From: Lacisediminimonas profundi
GTDB lineage: Bacteria; Pseudomonadota; Gammaproteobacteria; Burkholderiales; Burkholderiaceae_D
DNA length: 64,000 nt
NCBI RefSeq assembly: GCF_008831265.1
Contig: NZ_VTTH01000001.1
Location: 930,001-994,000 of the forward strand
Direction: 5' to 3'
A program made the translations under genes and the position numbers. Below, in pieces: positions 8,013 to 17,007 of this stretch. How positions within the stretch are numbered: the stretch's first letter is position 1; every line of letters begins with the position of its first letter. The notes below the pieces were generated by a model. It was not told the DNA's origin, did not search any database, and was given only the letters and a program-made list of their open reading frames with translations.

Positions 8013-9137
8013 GTGAAGACTCGCGCCGCTGTATTGCATCAGTTGGGCATGGAAGGCCCGTATGCGCAAACCAAGCCACTGAAGATCGAAGAGCTGACGC
8101 TGGATCCGCCAGGACCCGGCGAAGTGCTGGTCAAGATGGTCGCAGCCGGGCTGTGCCATTCGGACCTGTCGACGATCAATGGCGTGCGTCCGCGTCCGGT
8201 GCCGATGGCGCTGGGGCACGAGGCGTCGGGCCGGGTGGTCCAGGTCGGCGAGGGTGTCACCGACCTCAGGGCGGGTGATCTGGTCGCGCTGGTGTTCGTG
8301 CCCAGCTGCGGTCACTGCCTGCCCTGCATGGAAGGACGGCCGGCCCTGTGCGAACCTGGCGCGGAAGCTAACGGCAAGGGTACCTTGTTGTCGGGCGCAC
8401 GGCGCCTGCATATGGGAACGGGCGATGTCCATCATCACGTCGGCGTGTCGGCTTTTGCCGAGCATGCGGTGGTTTCCCGCCGCTCGTGCGTCAAGGTCGA
8501 GGCGGATATCGATCCGATCGAAGCCGCCTTGTTTGGCTGCGCGGTGCTGACCGGCGTCGGCGCCGCCATCAACACGGCGGGCGTGAAGGCTGGCACCACG
8601 GCTGCCGTGATCGGCTTGGGTGGCGTCGGACTGTGCGCGATGCTCGGCGCACTGGCGGCCGGCGCATCCCAGGTGATCGCGGTGGACCTGCATGACAGCA
8701 AGCTGGCCGCCGCCAAGGCGCTGGGTGCGACCGCGACGGTGAATGCTCGCGATCCGGACGCAGTGAGCCGGGTACGCGAACTGACCAAGGGCGGCGTCGA
8801 CTATGCATTCGAAATGGCCGGTTCGACCCAGGCCATGGAAGCAGCCTACCGCATGACCCGCCGCGGCGGCATGACGGTCACCGCCGGCCTGCCGCATCCG
8901 GACGACAAGTGGCCGCTGCAGCAACTGAGCCTGGTGGCGGAAGAGCGCACGGTCAAGGGCAGCTACGTCGGTTCCTGCGTGCCGGGACGTGACGTTCCGC
9001 GTTATATCGACCTTTACCTGCGCGGCAAGCTGCCGATCGACAAGCTGATGGGCGAGCGGCTGAAGCTCGACGACATCAACCGCGGCTTTGACCGGATGGC
9101 GTCCGGAGAAGCCATGCGCGACCTGATCGTTTTCTGA
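8013..9137 (+). CDS. Zinc-dependent alcohol dehydrogenase (MDR family)
   Basis: A 374-aa medium-chain dehydrogenase/reductase. The catalytic zinc ligands fit C48, H69 (GHE) and C176. The structural zinc cysteines are C99, C102, C105 and C113. The Rossmann motif GLGGVG is at 201-206. The start is GTG at 8013, supported by GAGAGGA seven bases upstream. It is the last gene of the operon, with a strong terminator 20 bp after its stop. It is similar in layout to class III/aryl-alcohol dehydrogenases; the substrate is unassigned. Confidence 0.87.
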   Translation: MKTRAAVLHQLGMEGPYAQTKPLKIEELTLDPPGPGEVLVKMVAAGLCHSDLSTINGVRPRPVPMALGHEASGRVVQVGEGVTDLRAGDLVALVFVPSCGHCLPCMEGRPALCEPGAEANGKGTLLSGARRLHMGTGDVHHHVGVSAFAEHAVVSRRSCVKVEADIDPIEAALFGCAVLTGVGAAINTAGVKAGTTAAVIGLGGVGLCAMLGALAAGASQVIAVDLHDSKLAAAKALGATATVNARDPDAVSRVRELTKGGVDYAFEMAGSTQAMEAAYRMTRRGGMTVTAGLPHPDDKWPLQQLSLVAEERTVKGSYVGSCVPGRDVPRYIDLYLRGKLPIDKLMGERLKLDDINRGFDRMASGEAMRDLIVF

Positions 9138-9156
9138 TCCAGGGACGGGCAGAATG

Positions 9157-9191
9157 AAAAAGAGGAACGCAAAAGCGTTCCTCTTTTTTTT
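9157..9191 (+). terminator. Strong rho-independent terminator ending the first operon
   Basis: A 14-bp perfect stem (AAAAAGAGGAACGC with its complement) closes an AAAA loop and merges into a T run. A-rich and T-rich flanks make it potentially bidirectional; it could also serve the minus-strand gene ending at 9258. It shares its GAGGAAC/GTTCCTC core with terminators at 751 and 25861. Confidence 0.9.
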
Positions 9192-9257
9192 ATACCTGCT
9201 CCTTCATCGCCACAGGGAGCGCGCCTGCCTGCGCGCGCCCCCGGGCTTGAAAAAGAC

Positions 9258-10694
9258 TCAGCTCAATTCCGAGATGAACTTGGTGTTCAGGTAGCCATCG
9301 AAGGTCTCGGTGCCGCCTTCGGTACCCATGCCGCTGTCCTTCACGCCGCCAAACGGCGTCTCGGCCAGGGCAATCCCGAAGTGGTTGATGTTGACCATGC
9401 CGACTTCAAGATTGTTCGACACATGGCGCGCGGTCTTGATCGATCCGGTGAAGACATACGATGCGAGTCCGAAAGGCAGGCTGTTGGCGCGGCGCAGCAC
9501 GTCGTCGGTATCGCTGAAACGGGTCACCGGCGCGACCGGGCCGAACGGCTCTTCGCGCATCAGGCGTGCAGTGTCCGGCACATTGGACAGCACCGTGGGC
9601 GGGAAAAAATAGCCGCCCGATCCGCCCATTGCTTCGCCGCCGAGCACCGCCGTGGCGCCGCAGGCAATCGCGTCATCCACGAACTGCTGCATGGCATCCA
9701 CGCGGCGCTCATGCGCCAGCGGTCCCATCCTGGTTTCGGACTGGAGTCCGTCGCCGACCTTCACTTTCTCCAGCGCTGCAACAAACACCGACAGGAAGCG
9801 GTCGTAGGCTTTTTCGTGCACGTAGAAGCGGCTCGGGGCAACGCAAACCTGGCCGGCATTGCGCTGCTTGAGCCCGGCCAGTACCGTCGCCGCCTGATCG
9901 ACATCGGCGTCATCGAACACGATCACGGGCGAGTGGCCGCCGAGTTCCATCGTGACGCGCTTCATGTGGGCGCCGGCCAGCGCGGCCAGTTGCTTGCCTA
10001 CCGGCACCGAGCCGGTGAACGATACCTTGCGCACGATCGGCGAGGTGATCAGGTGCTGGGAAATTTCGGGCGGCACGCCCCAGACGATGTTCAGGCAGCC
10101 TGGCGGCAATCCGGCGTCGTGGAACAGGTGGGCCAGCGCGACCACCGCGCTGGGCGCATCTTCCGGGCCCTTGATGATCAGCGTGCAGCCAGCGCCGAGC
10201 GCCGCCGCGATCTTGCGAATCGCCTGGTTCAAGGGGAAATTCCACGGCGAGAAGGCAGCGCACACACCCACCGGCTCGCGCACCGTGATCTGTCGGACGG
10301 CAGGATTGCGCGGCGGGATCACGCGGCCGTAGATGCGGCGGCATTCCTCGGCGTGCCACTCCGCGTGCTCTGCGCCGGCGGCAACTTCCACCCTGGCTTC
10401 GGCCAGCGGTTTTCCCATGTCCATCGTGATGCCGCGCGCAATTTCCTCGGAGCGCTCGCGCGCCAGTTCGGCTACCCGGCGCAGGATCTTCGAGCGCTCC
10501 AGCGGGGAGGTGCGGCGCCATTGTTCGAACGCCCTTTGCGCTGCGGCGAGCGCAAGGTCCAGGTCCTGTTTGCTGGCGTGCGGCAGTTTTCCGAGCGGCT
10601 TGCCGGTGGCGGGATTGAGCACATCCTGCGTTTTTTCAACTTGGGCGGCGGTGATGAAGTTGCCGTCGATGTACATCGAAAGTTCTGGATACAT
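9258..10694 (-). CDS. Aldehyde dehydrogenase, succinate-semialdehyde dehydrogenase (GabD)-like
   Basis: A 478-aa NAD(P)+-dependent aldehyde dehydrogenase of the GabD branch. E250 (MELGGHSP) and C284 (GQVCVAPS) are the catalytic pair, with PWNFPL and EEPFGP also present. AGGAG stands seven bases before the ATG at 10694. It is monocistronic as far as can be seen: its tail meets the terminator at 9157-9191, and upstream is a 445-bp intergenic region shared with a divergent IclR gene. GabD-like enzymes often oxidise semialdehydes from aromatic or polyamine breakdown; the specific substrate is not readable. Confidence 0.85.
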   Translation of the reverse strand: MYPELSMYIDGNFITAAQVEKTQDVLNPATGKPLGKLPHASKQDLDLALAAAQRAFEQWRRTSPLERSKILRRVAELARERSEEIARGITMDMGKPLAEARVEVAAGAEHAEWHAEECRRIYGRVIPPRNPAVRQITVREPVGVCAAFSPWNFPLNQAIRKIAAALGAGCTLIIKGPEDAPSAVVALAHLFHDAGLPPGCLNIVWGVPPEISQHLITSPIVRKVSFTGSVPVGKQLAALAGAHMKRVTMELGGHSPVIVFDDADVDQAATVLAGLKQRNAGQVCVAPSRFYVHEKAYDRFLSVFVAALEKVKVGDGLQSETRMGPLAHERRVDAMQQFVDDAIACGATAVLGGEAMGGSGGYFFPPTVLSNVPDTARLMREEPFGPVAPVTRFSDTDDVLRRANSLPFGLASYVFTGSIKTARHVSNNLEVGMVNINHFGIALAETPFGGVKDSGMGTEGGTETFDGYLNTKFISELS

Positions 10695-11139
10695 TCATGT
10701 CTCCTGGTCGGGAAAATGGTCCGCACCGACGGCCGCACGCGCGGGTCGGATGATTAATGGGGACGGCGGGTGCGCCGGAGCCTTGGCGGCGGCGCGGAAG
10801 TGCCTGTCTGGTTTTTGTTGCTGCCGGTCAGTGTACTGTATTTGAAACAGTACTTCAGGTGGTCCCGTGCCAGGCTGCGCTGATGTTCACTCGCCCAGGG
10901 AGTGCCCGGGGCAACGCCCGAGTCCATGGGTGTGCATCGGAGGGCGGTCGAGATCAATTCCGCCCCAGTAGTTGCGAGCGTGGCATTTCATGGCGAATCA
11001 CTTGTCACGTTTCGCCAGCAAAAAATCTGGCTACGCGAATCCGGCAATTCCAGAAAAAATACCGTTTAATGAATACATGATTGCGTATAATGAAAACTTC
11101 ACATAGCATACCGAGCAGAAGATTTTGTCATTAGAGGGG
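10695..11139. promoter_or_regulatory. Divergent intergenic region with a perfect inverted repeat
   Basis: 445 bp without a convincing gene separate a minus-strand aldehyde dehydrogenase from a plus-strand IclR regulator, so promoters for both should lie here. A perfect 7-bp inverted repeat, GTACTGT and ACAGTAC around a 7-base spacer, occupies 10833-10853, about 140 bp upstream of the dehydrogenase. It looks like an operator. The AT-rich last 130 bp before 11140 probably contain the IclR gene promoter. Confidence 0.5.
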
Positions 11140-12006
11140 ATGCAAATTTTGGATTCCACGATTTCGCTTGAGGAGCAGATCAAGCCCCGTCGCCGGACGT
11201 CCCGGGAGGACGGTGGCGCGGTTGGTTCTTTGTCGCGCGGACTGATTCTGCTTGATGTGCTGACGAGGGCAAGCGCACCCCTGACATTGTCCGAACTTGC
11301 TGCAGAGGCCGGCCTTGATGTCAGTACTGCACACCGTTTGCTACAGATCCTGCTGGAGCAGGGTTATGCAGTCAGGGACGATTCCACAAAGCGCTATCTC
11401 CCCGGTCCGCGGGCACTATCTCCGCTGTCGCTCTTTCATCCGATTACGCAGTTAAAGAACGAGGCGCGATCCGTACTCGAGTTCCTTCGTGAACGTACTT
11501 CCGAGACGACTGCGCTGGTTCTCTTTATCGGCAAGGAACGCATGGTGGTTGACTTCGTTCGGGGCGACCATCCACTTTCGCCGTACTACGACACTTGGCT
11601 CAAGAGCCCGCTGCACGGGTCGGCGTCCGGAAAGATCCTGCTTGCATCCCTCCCGCCAGCGGAGCGCGATCAGCTGCTTGGCCCAGCACCCTACAAATCA
11701 TTTACATCTGAAACGATTACAAAGCAGGGTGCGCTGTTCAGCTACCTCGACATCGTGCGTGAGCAGGGCTTCGCAGTTGCTCGCGACGATGCTTATGAAG
11801 GAATGACTGCGATCGGTGCGGCGCTGATGCCCTATCCGGATGGGCGCCCCATAGGGTGCCTGGTCGTGACGGCGTCGAGTCCTGCCGTAACGACGGCTCG
11901 CGAAAAAGAAATTGCCGATCGACTCAAGGCAGCTTCTCAACTTCTGATCAGCAGTGCGCCGTCAGTCCAAATCCTGAAAACATGGACCGGCCGCACGATG
12001 TTGTAA
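11140..12006 (+). CDS. IclR-family transcriptional regulator
   Basis: A 288-aa DNA-binding regulator. The N-terminal winged helix-turn-helix is recognisable from about residue 30 to 90 (LTLSELAAEAGLDVSTAHRLL). The C-terminal effector domain carries the family signature near PLHGSASGKILLASL. The N-terminal tail, rich in Arg and Glu, is longer than usual. The ATG at 11140 has GAGGGG very close upstream; TTG at 11149 would have better spacing and cannot be excluded. The stop lies only 39 bp before the Rieske oxygenase genes in the same direction, so it probably controls them and may be co-transcribed. Confidence 0.85.
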   Translation: MQILDSTISLEEQIKPRRRTSREDGGAVGSLSRGLILLDVLTRASAPLTLSELAAEAGLDVSTAHRLLQILLEQGYAVRDDSTKRYLPGPRALSPLSLFHPITQLKNEARSVLEFLRERTSETTALVLFIGKERMVVDFVRGDHPLSPYYDTWLKSPLHGSASGKILLASLPPAERDQLLGPAPYKSFTSETITKQGALFSYLDIVREQGFAVARDDAYEGMTAIGAALMPYPDGRPIGCLVVTASSPAVTTAREKEIADRLKAASQLLISSAPSVQILKTWTGRTML

Positions 12007-12045
12007 ACCTGCTTTTCTGAAGTCGCTCAATCAACAGGAGGTTGT

Positions 12046-13278
12046 ATGTCTCGTACCGCCATTCAATGGACTACCCCGCCCGGGCTTCCTGATGATCACT
12101 ATGTTAGCGCCGAGGTATATACCGATCCCCTTCTGTTTCAGGAGGAGCGGAGCAAGATATTTGCCCGGACCTGGAAATTCGTGTGCCATGAGAGCGAAGT
12201 CGCCGCGCCTGGGGATTTTCGGGCGATCGAGCATGTCGGCATTCCGATCGTCGTGGTGCGGGGCAAGGACGGCATCGTTCGTTCCTTCATCAACGCTTGC
12301 TCGCACCGCGGTGCTCTGCTCGTCACCGAGCCGATTGGAAACGTGAAAAGCTTCACCTGCTTTTTCCACCTCTGGTCTTACGATACCAAGGGGCGCTGTA
12401 CCTCGATGACGCGGGAAGAGGGCTATAGCCAGTGCGGTCTCACGAAAGATGATGTTGGACTGCGTCAGGTGAAAACGGCTGAGAAGCTCGGCATGATCTT
12501 CATCAATCTGGATGATGCCGCGGAAGACTTCGATAGCCACGTCGGCGATGCAATGGATGACTTGCTTGAGCCAATGGGCACCAAGCCACTGGAAGTCTTT
12601 CATTTCCATCGGGTCAGGCTGACTGCCAACTGGAAGCAGTGGCATGAGACCAACATGGAGCTGTACCACGAATGGGGCCATGTGGTGAACCGCACGACCA
12701 GCGTGGCGGTCGATGGCTATCACAATCGTATGTGGAGCATCCATGAAAACGGGCACGGATCGCTGGAGCCTCTCAACGTCCAGTACAAGAACTACAAGGG
12801 ATGGGAGTCGCGGGACAACCTTGTCCTTCCGGGACTTCAGCCTGGTGAATTCCGCGTCGTCGATGTGTTCCCGAACACCACTGTAATTGTCAGGGCTACC
12901 ACGATCCGGATCGATACCAGTATTCCCATTGCGCCAGGCATCACTCTCCTCGAGCAACGCGGCTTGGGCATCAAGGGTGAGTCCGCCGAAGACCGTGACG
13001 AGCGTCAGAAACATCACAATCAATTCTGGGGGCCGTTCGGACGGAACTTGGCCGAAGACGTTCTGTTCGTGGACGCGGTCGAAAGGACGAACCGCAACGG
13101 TGCATCCCAGTATGGAATCTTCGCCCGGCATGAGGGCCTGAAGTCACAAGATGACGAGATCGTCCGGGCTTATTACCGGACCTGGTCCAGATATATGGGA
13201 CGCAAGGCGAATGACCCTTTCGACCGGTCCCCGGCTTTGCAGGATCGACCAACCAGCAAAAAGACGAGGGCCGCATGA
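12046..13278 (+). CDS. Aromatic ring-hydroxylating oxygenase, alpha (large) subunit
   Basis: A 410-aa Rieske non-heme iron oxygenase catalytic subunit. The [2Fe-2S] ligands are C85, H87, C105 and H108. The catalytic iron region reads ELYHEWGH, giving H208 and H212 with E205. In naphthalene dioxygenase the equivalent stretch has Asp before the first His and four residues between the histidines; here it is Glu and three. AGGAGG precedes the ATG. The beta-subunit gene overlaps its end by four bases. Electrons probably come from the Rieske ferredoxin at 18993; no reductase gene is seen nearby. The substrate is unknown, likely an aromatic acid. Confidence 0.87.
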   Translation: MSRTAIQWTTPPGLPDDHYVSAEVYTDPLLFQEERSKIFARTWKFVCHESEVAAPGDFRAIEHVGIPIVVVRGKDGIVRSFINACSHRGALLVTEPIGNVKSFTCFFHLWSYDTKGRCTSMTREEGYSQCGLTKDDVGLRQVKTAEKLGMIFINLDDAAEDFDSHVGDAMDDLLEPMGTKPLEVFHFHRVRLTANWKQWHETNMELYHEWGHVVNRTTSVAVDGYHNRMWSIHENGHGSLEPLNVQYKNYKGWESRDNLVLPGLQPGEFRVVDVFPNTTVIVRATTIRIDTSIPIAPGITLLEQRGLGIKGESAEDRDERQKHHNQFWGPFGRNLAEDVLFVDAVERTNRNGASQYGIFARHEGLKSQDDEIVRAYYRTWSRYMGRKANDPFDRSPALQDRPTSKKTRAA

Positions 13279-13724
13279 ACAGGGAAGAAATCGGCGCGGT
13301 CGTCTACGAAGGCGCATTACTGCTGGACCAGGAGGATTTCAAAGGCTTCTTGCGAACCTGCGCACCGGATTTCAGTTACCAGATCACTGCCTTCAGTCCC
13401 GAAATCGGCAAGGACATGGTGTGGCTCAAGCATGACCGTCAAGGAATGCAGGGTCTATTTGCGATGCTGCCGCAGCACGTTCGCATGAAGGGGCGGTTCA
13501 AGCGCCATATCAGCATCTACCGCATTGGCAATGAAGATGGCTGCGCCCGTGTCTTGTCGAGTGTCCTGCTGATCCATACTGACATCGAGGGGACGTCGAC
13601 ATTGTTTGCTGCCGGCCAGTACGAAGACATCATCGACGTGAGCGGGCCGACGCCGCTGTTGACCTCAAGGGAGGTCCGCCTCGAGACAAGGAGTTTGGGG
13701 CCGGGTATGCATATTCCCGTTTAA
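13275..13724 (+). CDS. Aromatic ring-hydroxylating oxygenase, beta (small) subunit
   Basis: A 149-aa protein of the NTF2/SnoaL-like fold used by the small subunits of ring-hydroxylating oxygenases, which brace the alpha trimer. Its ATG overlaps the alpha stop (ATGA), so the two are translated together in near-equal amounts. The pattern of a helical start followed by beta strands with an Arg-rich KRHISIYRIG stretch fits the family. It is slightly shorter than the usual 160-190 aa. Confidence 0.8.
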   Translation: MNREEIGAVVYEGALLLDQEDFKGFLRTCAPDFSYQITAFSPEIGKDMVWLKHDRQGMQGLFAMLPQHVRMKGRFKRHISIYRIGNEDGCARVLSSVLLIHTDIEGTSTLFAAGQYEDIIDVSGPTPLLTSREVRLETRSLGPGMHIPV

Positions 13725-13784
13725 AAGCTTGTGCCGGTAATACAAAAACAGATGCCGGCTTCTATTCAATGGTGAGGGGACAAA

Positions 13785-14984
13785 ATGAATCATCAGCAGC
13801 CTATATCACGCAGGGAATTCCTGTCGGTGGCCCGGAAATACGGTCTGAAGGCGGCGTTGTTTGCAACTGCCACAGGCGCAACGGGAGGGCTGTTGCCCTC
13901 GCTGGGTGAATATGCCATACGCGATGCCCATGCCCAGTCAAAAGCGAAGTACAAGCTGCGTTTCGGCGCGAGCGTCATATCACCGACAAACGAGGCGCAT
14001 CTGCGCACTGGCATCTACGAATTCGTAAAACGGGTGGAAGAAAAAAGCGACGGTGAAGTCGCGATCCAGCTGATCGATAAATCGCAGTCCTGTGCTGAAA
14101 CAACTTGCGGCGAGCGGGTAATCAACAATGTGATCCATATGGGATCTTCTTCCCCGCAGAACCTGGGATCGGTAATGCCGTACTCGATAGCACTCGACTG
14201 GCCTTTCCTCTGGCGCGACCGTACCGGCTATCACAATTTCCTGTTCAGCAAGGAATCCAATCGACTCTATCGAGATGTGATGCGCAAGGCCTACGGCATT
14301 GTGCCGCTGTTCGGCAGCGGTGAGATGCGCGACATCCTGATGGGCTTGAAATATGCGGACAAGCCGGCGATCGTGTCCCCCGCAGGCCTGCAGGGCGCAA
14401 AGATCCGTATCACCAACAGCGAGATGATTGCGAATTTCACGCAGAGCATGAAGATGAGCCCGATTCCCCTGGCGTTCACCGAATTGCTTGAGGGGCTGAA
14501 ATCGGGCGTGGTCGACGCTACTGAAACCTGGCCGGGGGCGGCTACGGGCTTTGGCATGCAGAGCGTGCTGTCGCAGGCGATCGGCGTCGGATTCTCGCCC
14601 GGGTTTGAATTGGTATTCATCTCGGCAAAGACGTTCGATGCCTTCCCGGACAAGATCAAGCTCGTGTTCATGGATGCAGCCTTCGAGACCATGCAATCTG
14701 CCTATCGTGGGGTGGAGCAGGCACAGAACGCGCAGGTCGGGAACGGACCGAACCCAGCGGCTACCTCCGCGTACAGCAAGAGTGCGATCAAGCACAACCG
14801 TCTGACCGAGGCGCAGCGCGCCGAGTTCAAGGGGGTCGGAGGGGTGGAAGCCAACCTCCAGCTGTACTCGGCAAGCCGGAAGAAGCTGGACCAAATCGCC
14901 GGCACTGACGTGTACGGCGCGATGAAGGAGTTCGAGGCGAAAGTATCGGGCAAACCCCTTCAGCCCGCCAAGTGGTGGATCTAG
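13785..14984 (+). CDS. TRAP transporter solute-binding protein, DctP type
   Basis: A 399-aa periplasmic binding protein of a TRAP transporter. The N-terminus carries a twin-arginine motif SRREFL (residues 8-13) followed by a hydrophobic stretch and an AHAQ cleavage region near residue 45. The protein may thus be exported folded by Tat. It is longer than the typical 330-aa DctP, partly because of that leader. GAGGGG precedes the ATG. It is followed by DctQ and DctM genes, so the transporter is complete. TRAP systems commonly carry organic acids; an aromatic acid fits this neighbourhood (inference). Confidence 0.85.
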   Translation: MNHQQPISRREFLSVARKYGLKAALFATATGATGGLLPSLGEYAIRDAHAQSKAKYKLRFGASVISPTNEAHLRTGIYEFVKRVEEKSDGEVAIQLIDKSQSCAETTCGERVINNVIHMGSSSPQNLGSVMPYSIALDWPFLWRDRTGYHNFLFSKESNRLYRDVMRKAYGIVPLFGSGEMRDILMGLKYADKPAIVSPAGLQGAKIRITNSEMIANFTQSMKMSPIPLAFTELLEGLKSGVVDATETWPGAATGFGMQSVLSQAIGVGFSPGFELVFISAKTFDAFPDKIKLVFMDAAFETMQSAYRGVEQAQNAQVGNGPNPAATSAYSKSAIKHNRLTEAQRAEFKGVGGVEANLQLYSASRKKLDQIAGTDVYGAMKEFEAKVSGKPLQPAKWWI

Positions 14985-14996
14985 TCCCGGTTTGAA

Positions 14997-15015
14997 GGGC
15001 CGGCAATGCCGGCCC
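14997..15015. other. Intercistronic hairpin between binding protein and permease
   Basis: A perfect 9-bp inverted repeat (GGGCCGGCA/TGCCGGCCC) with a one-base centre lies directly after the dctP stop, without a T run. Such hairpins between a binding-protein gene and its membrane partners often protect the upstream mRNA, leaving more binding protein than permease. Confidence 0.6.
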
Positions 15016-15044
15016 TCATTGCAACGCGCTGAGGAGACACTGCT

Positions 15045-15665
15045 TTGGAAGCTATTCGAAATACGGAAGGGCAGGGACAGGAAAAAGCGTCGGAGACCCT
15101 GCGCGGCCCGGAGATGCCAGTGTCAACAAGCGATGGAAAACGTACCTGGACCGAACGTTTCGACGCATCGCTCTCGCATGTTGAAAACAACGTCATCCTG
15201 GCAAGTTACGTCACGTTGATCATCCTGATCGGCGTGGAAACCATACGCCGGGCAGTGACCAGGGAGCAGGCCGTGTGGGGGCCGGAGGTAGCCTTGCATG
15301 CCTTTGTGTGGCTGTCCTGGTTTTCGATGGCAAAGCATGGACGCTACGGCACCCATCTCGCTTTTTCGGAACTGCGGCGCCGTTTGAGTGAGAAGGCGCA
15401 GCGGATACTCGAAGCAATCGACTGCGGAATCTGGCTGGGGATCGGGACCATTATCATCTTCAGTTCCTACGGCATCGTCCGCAATAACATCGCCATGAAC
15501 CAGACGGTGTTCGGTACCCCTATCCCGCTCGCCTTCGCAACGCTCGCCGTCCCGGTTGGTTGGGGCTTCTCGATGTTGCGCATCTGCCAGCGGCTCTGGC
15601 TGGTTTTTTATGGGTGGGATCGTCTCAAGGAAGAAGCAAAGAACGCTCCGGGCAGCATCCTGTAA
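15045..15665 (+). CDS. TRAP transporter small membrane subunit, DctQ type
   Basis: A 206-aa protein with about four hydrophobic segments after a hydrophilic N-terminal tail of some 45 residues. The start is assigned to TTG at 15045 because GAGGAGA lies eight bases before it. An ATG at 15114 lacks a comparable site and would remove only the tail. DctQ proteins join the binding protein and DctM in one complex. The downstream DctM gene starts 26 bp after the stop. Confidence 0.75.
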   Translation: MEAIRNTEGQGQEKASETLRGPEMPVSTSDGKRTWTERFDASLSHVENNVILASYVTLIILIGVETIRRAVTREQAVWGPEVALHAFVWLSWFSMAKHGRYGTHLAFSELRRRLSEKAQRILEAIDCGIWLGIGTIIIFSSYGIVRNNIAMNQTVFGTPIPLAFATLAVPVGWGFSMLRICQRLWLVFYGWDRLKEEAKNAPGSIL

Positions 15666-15690
15666 CTACCCCAGTCGAAAGGAGGCGCCC

Positions 15691-16974
15691 GTGGCGTTAA
15701 CTGTCATTTCCGTCCTGACCGTGCTGATGTTCGTCTTTGGAACCCCGATCGTCCTGTTGATGGCGTTCTGGGTTGCGGCAACCTCGTATTGGGTAATTGA
15801 CTTTCCGCTGGCGAACATGGGCGTATCGTCACTCGACGCGCTCAAGAGTTTTGCCTTTCTTGCGGTGCCGCTCTTCATCAGCACCGGCGATTTCCTGACC
15901 GCAGGTGGATTGTCGCAGCGCCTGATCGGCTTGTCCAAGAGCATGGTTGCCTTTCTTCCCGGGCGCACAGCCGCGACGTCGGTCCTGGCCAGCGGGCTGT
16001 TTTCAGCAGTAAGCGGGTCCAACGCAGCGACGGCCGCCACTATCGGGCAGCTGATGGGGCCGGAGATGAAGGCGTCGGGGGTTAAACCCGGGCTGGCGGG
16101 CGCCATCGTTGCGGCAGGTGGCACATTGGGGGTGGTGATACCGCCCAGCACGATCTTCATTATTTACGGGGTGACCATGGGAGTTTCTCCCGTGGACCTG
16201 AATCTCGGGGGCATGCTCCCGGGAATCCTGATGATGATTATCTTGATCGGATTCTGCTCATACCTGACCCGGGGCGCAGAACCCGCGGACCGGTTTCATC
16301 CGGCGACACTGCTCAAGAATGTTGCGATCGAAACCAAGGGTGCTTTCCTCGGGCTGGTGGCGGTTGCCTTGCTGTTTTTTGGTCTCTATCTCGGATGGTT
16401 CAGTTCGACCGAGGCTGCGGGGGTGGCCACCGTCTACTGCATGATTGTAGGCCTGTATGTGACGCGGCAGGTTCAGTGGCGCAATGTGCCGAAGATCCTC
16501 CAGGCGAGCGCGGCGATCACGGGAATCATCGCACCGATGGTCGCGTTCTCGCTTCAGTTCCAGCAAATCCTTTCGGTCATGGATGTGCCCAGCATGATTC
16601 AGGCCTTTCTCGTCGAAATGGGAAAGGTGCATGGGCCCAGCTACACGATCGCGGCGATGCTGGGATTGATATTGATCATTGGCTGCATTACAGAGTCGGT
16701 GGCAGTGGTTCTGATACTGGCGCCGATCCTTGGGCCGGTCGCCGTGGCGCTCAACATCCATCCTGTTCATTGGGGCGTGATTTTTGTGGTCGGGACTTCA
16801 ATCGGGTTCATTACCCCGCCCTATGGGCTCAATCTCTTCGTCACATCAGCGGTCATGGGCGTTCCCTATGGGGAGCTTGTAAGGAACATTTCCATATTCG
16901 TCGTCTGTCTCCTGTTGGCATGGGCGCTGATCGTGTTAGTGCCCTGGCTGACATTGGCACTTGTGTCCGCTTGA
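15691..16974 (+). CDS. TRAP transporter large permease, DctM type
   Basis: A 427-aa membrane protein with roughly a dozen hydrophobic helices. Family landmarks include the SGSNAATAATIG stretch and the PPSTIFIIYG stretch. It is the ion-coupled channel of the TRAP complex. The GTG at 15691 is chosen because AAGGAGG precedes it; in-frame sequence continues upstream into dctQ but has no better start. With DctP and DctQ it forms a secondary importer sitting inside the ring-oxygenase operon. Confidence 0.87.
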   Translation: MALTVISVLTVLMFVFGTPIVLLMAFWVAATSYWVIDFPLANMGVSSLDALKSFAFLAVPLFISTGDFLTAGGLSQRLIGLSKSMVAFLPGRTAATSVLASGLFSAVSGSNAATAATIGQLMGPEMKASGVKPGLAGAIVAAGGTLGVVIPPSTIFIIYGVTMGVSPVDLNLGGMLPGILMMIILIGFCSYLTRGAEPADRFHPATLLKNVAIETKGAFLGLVAVALLFFGLYLGWFSSTEAAGVATVYCMIVGLYVTRQVQWRNVPKILQASAAITGIIAPMVAFSLQFQQILSVMDVPSMIQAFLVEMGKVHGPSYTIAAMLGLILIIGCITESVAVVLILAPILGPVAVALNIHPVHWGVIFVVGTSIGFITPPYGLNLFVTSAVMGVPYGELVRNISIFVVCLLLAWALIVLVPWLTLALVSA

Positions 16975-17007
16975 TATTGTTTACCGTTTAAAGACAGGAG
17001 ATATTCC

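Noticed and set aside
10833-10853. SOS (LexA) box
   Set aside because: The spacer between CTGT and ACAG is seven bases, not eight, and the adjacent genes are not DNA-repair genes.
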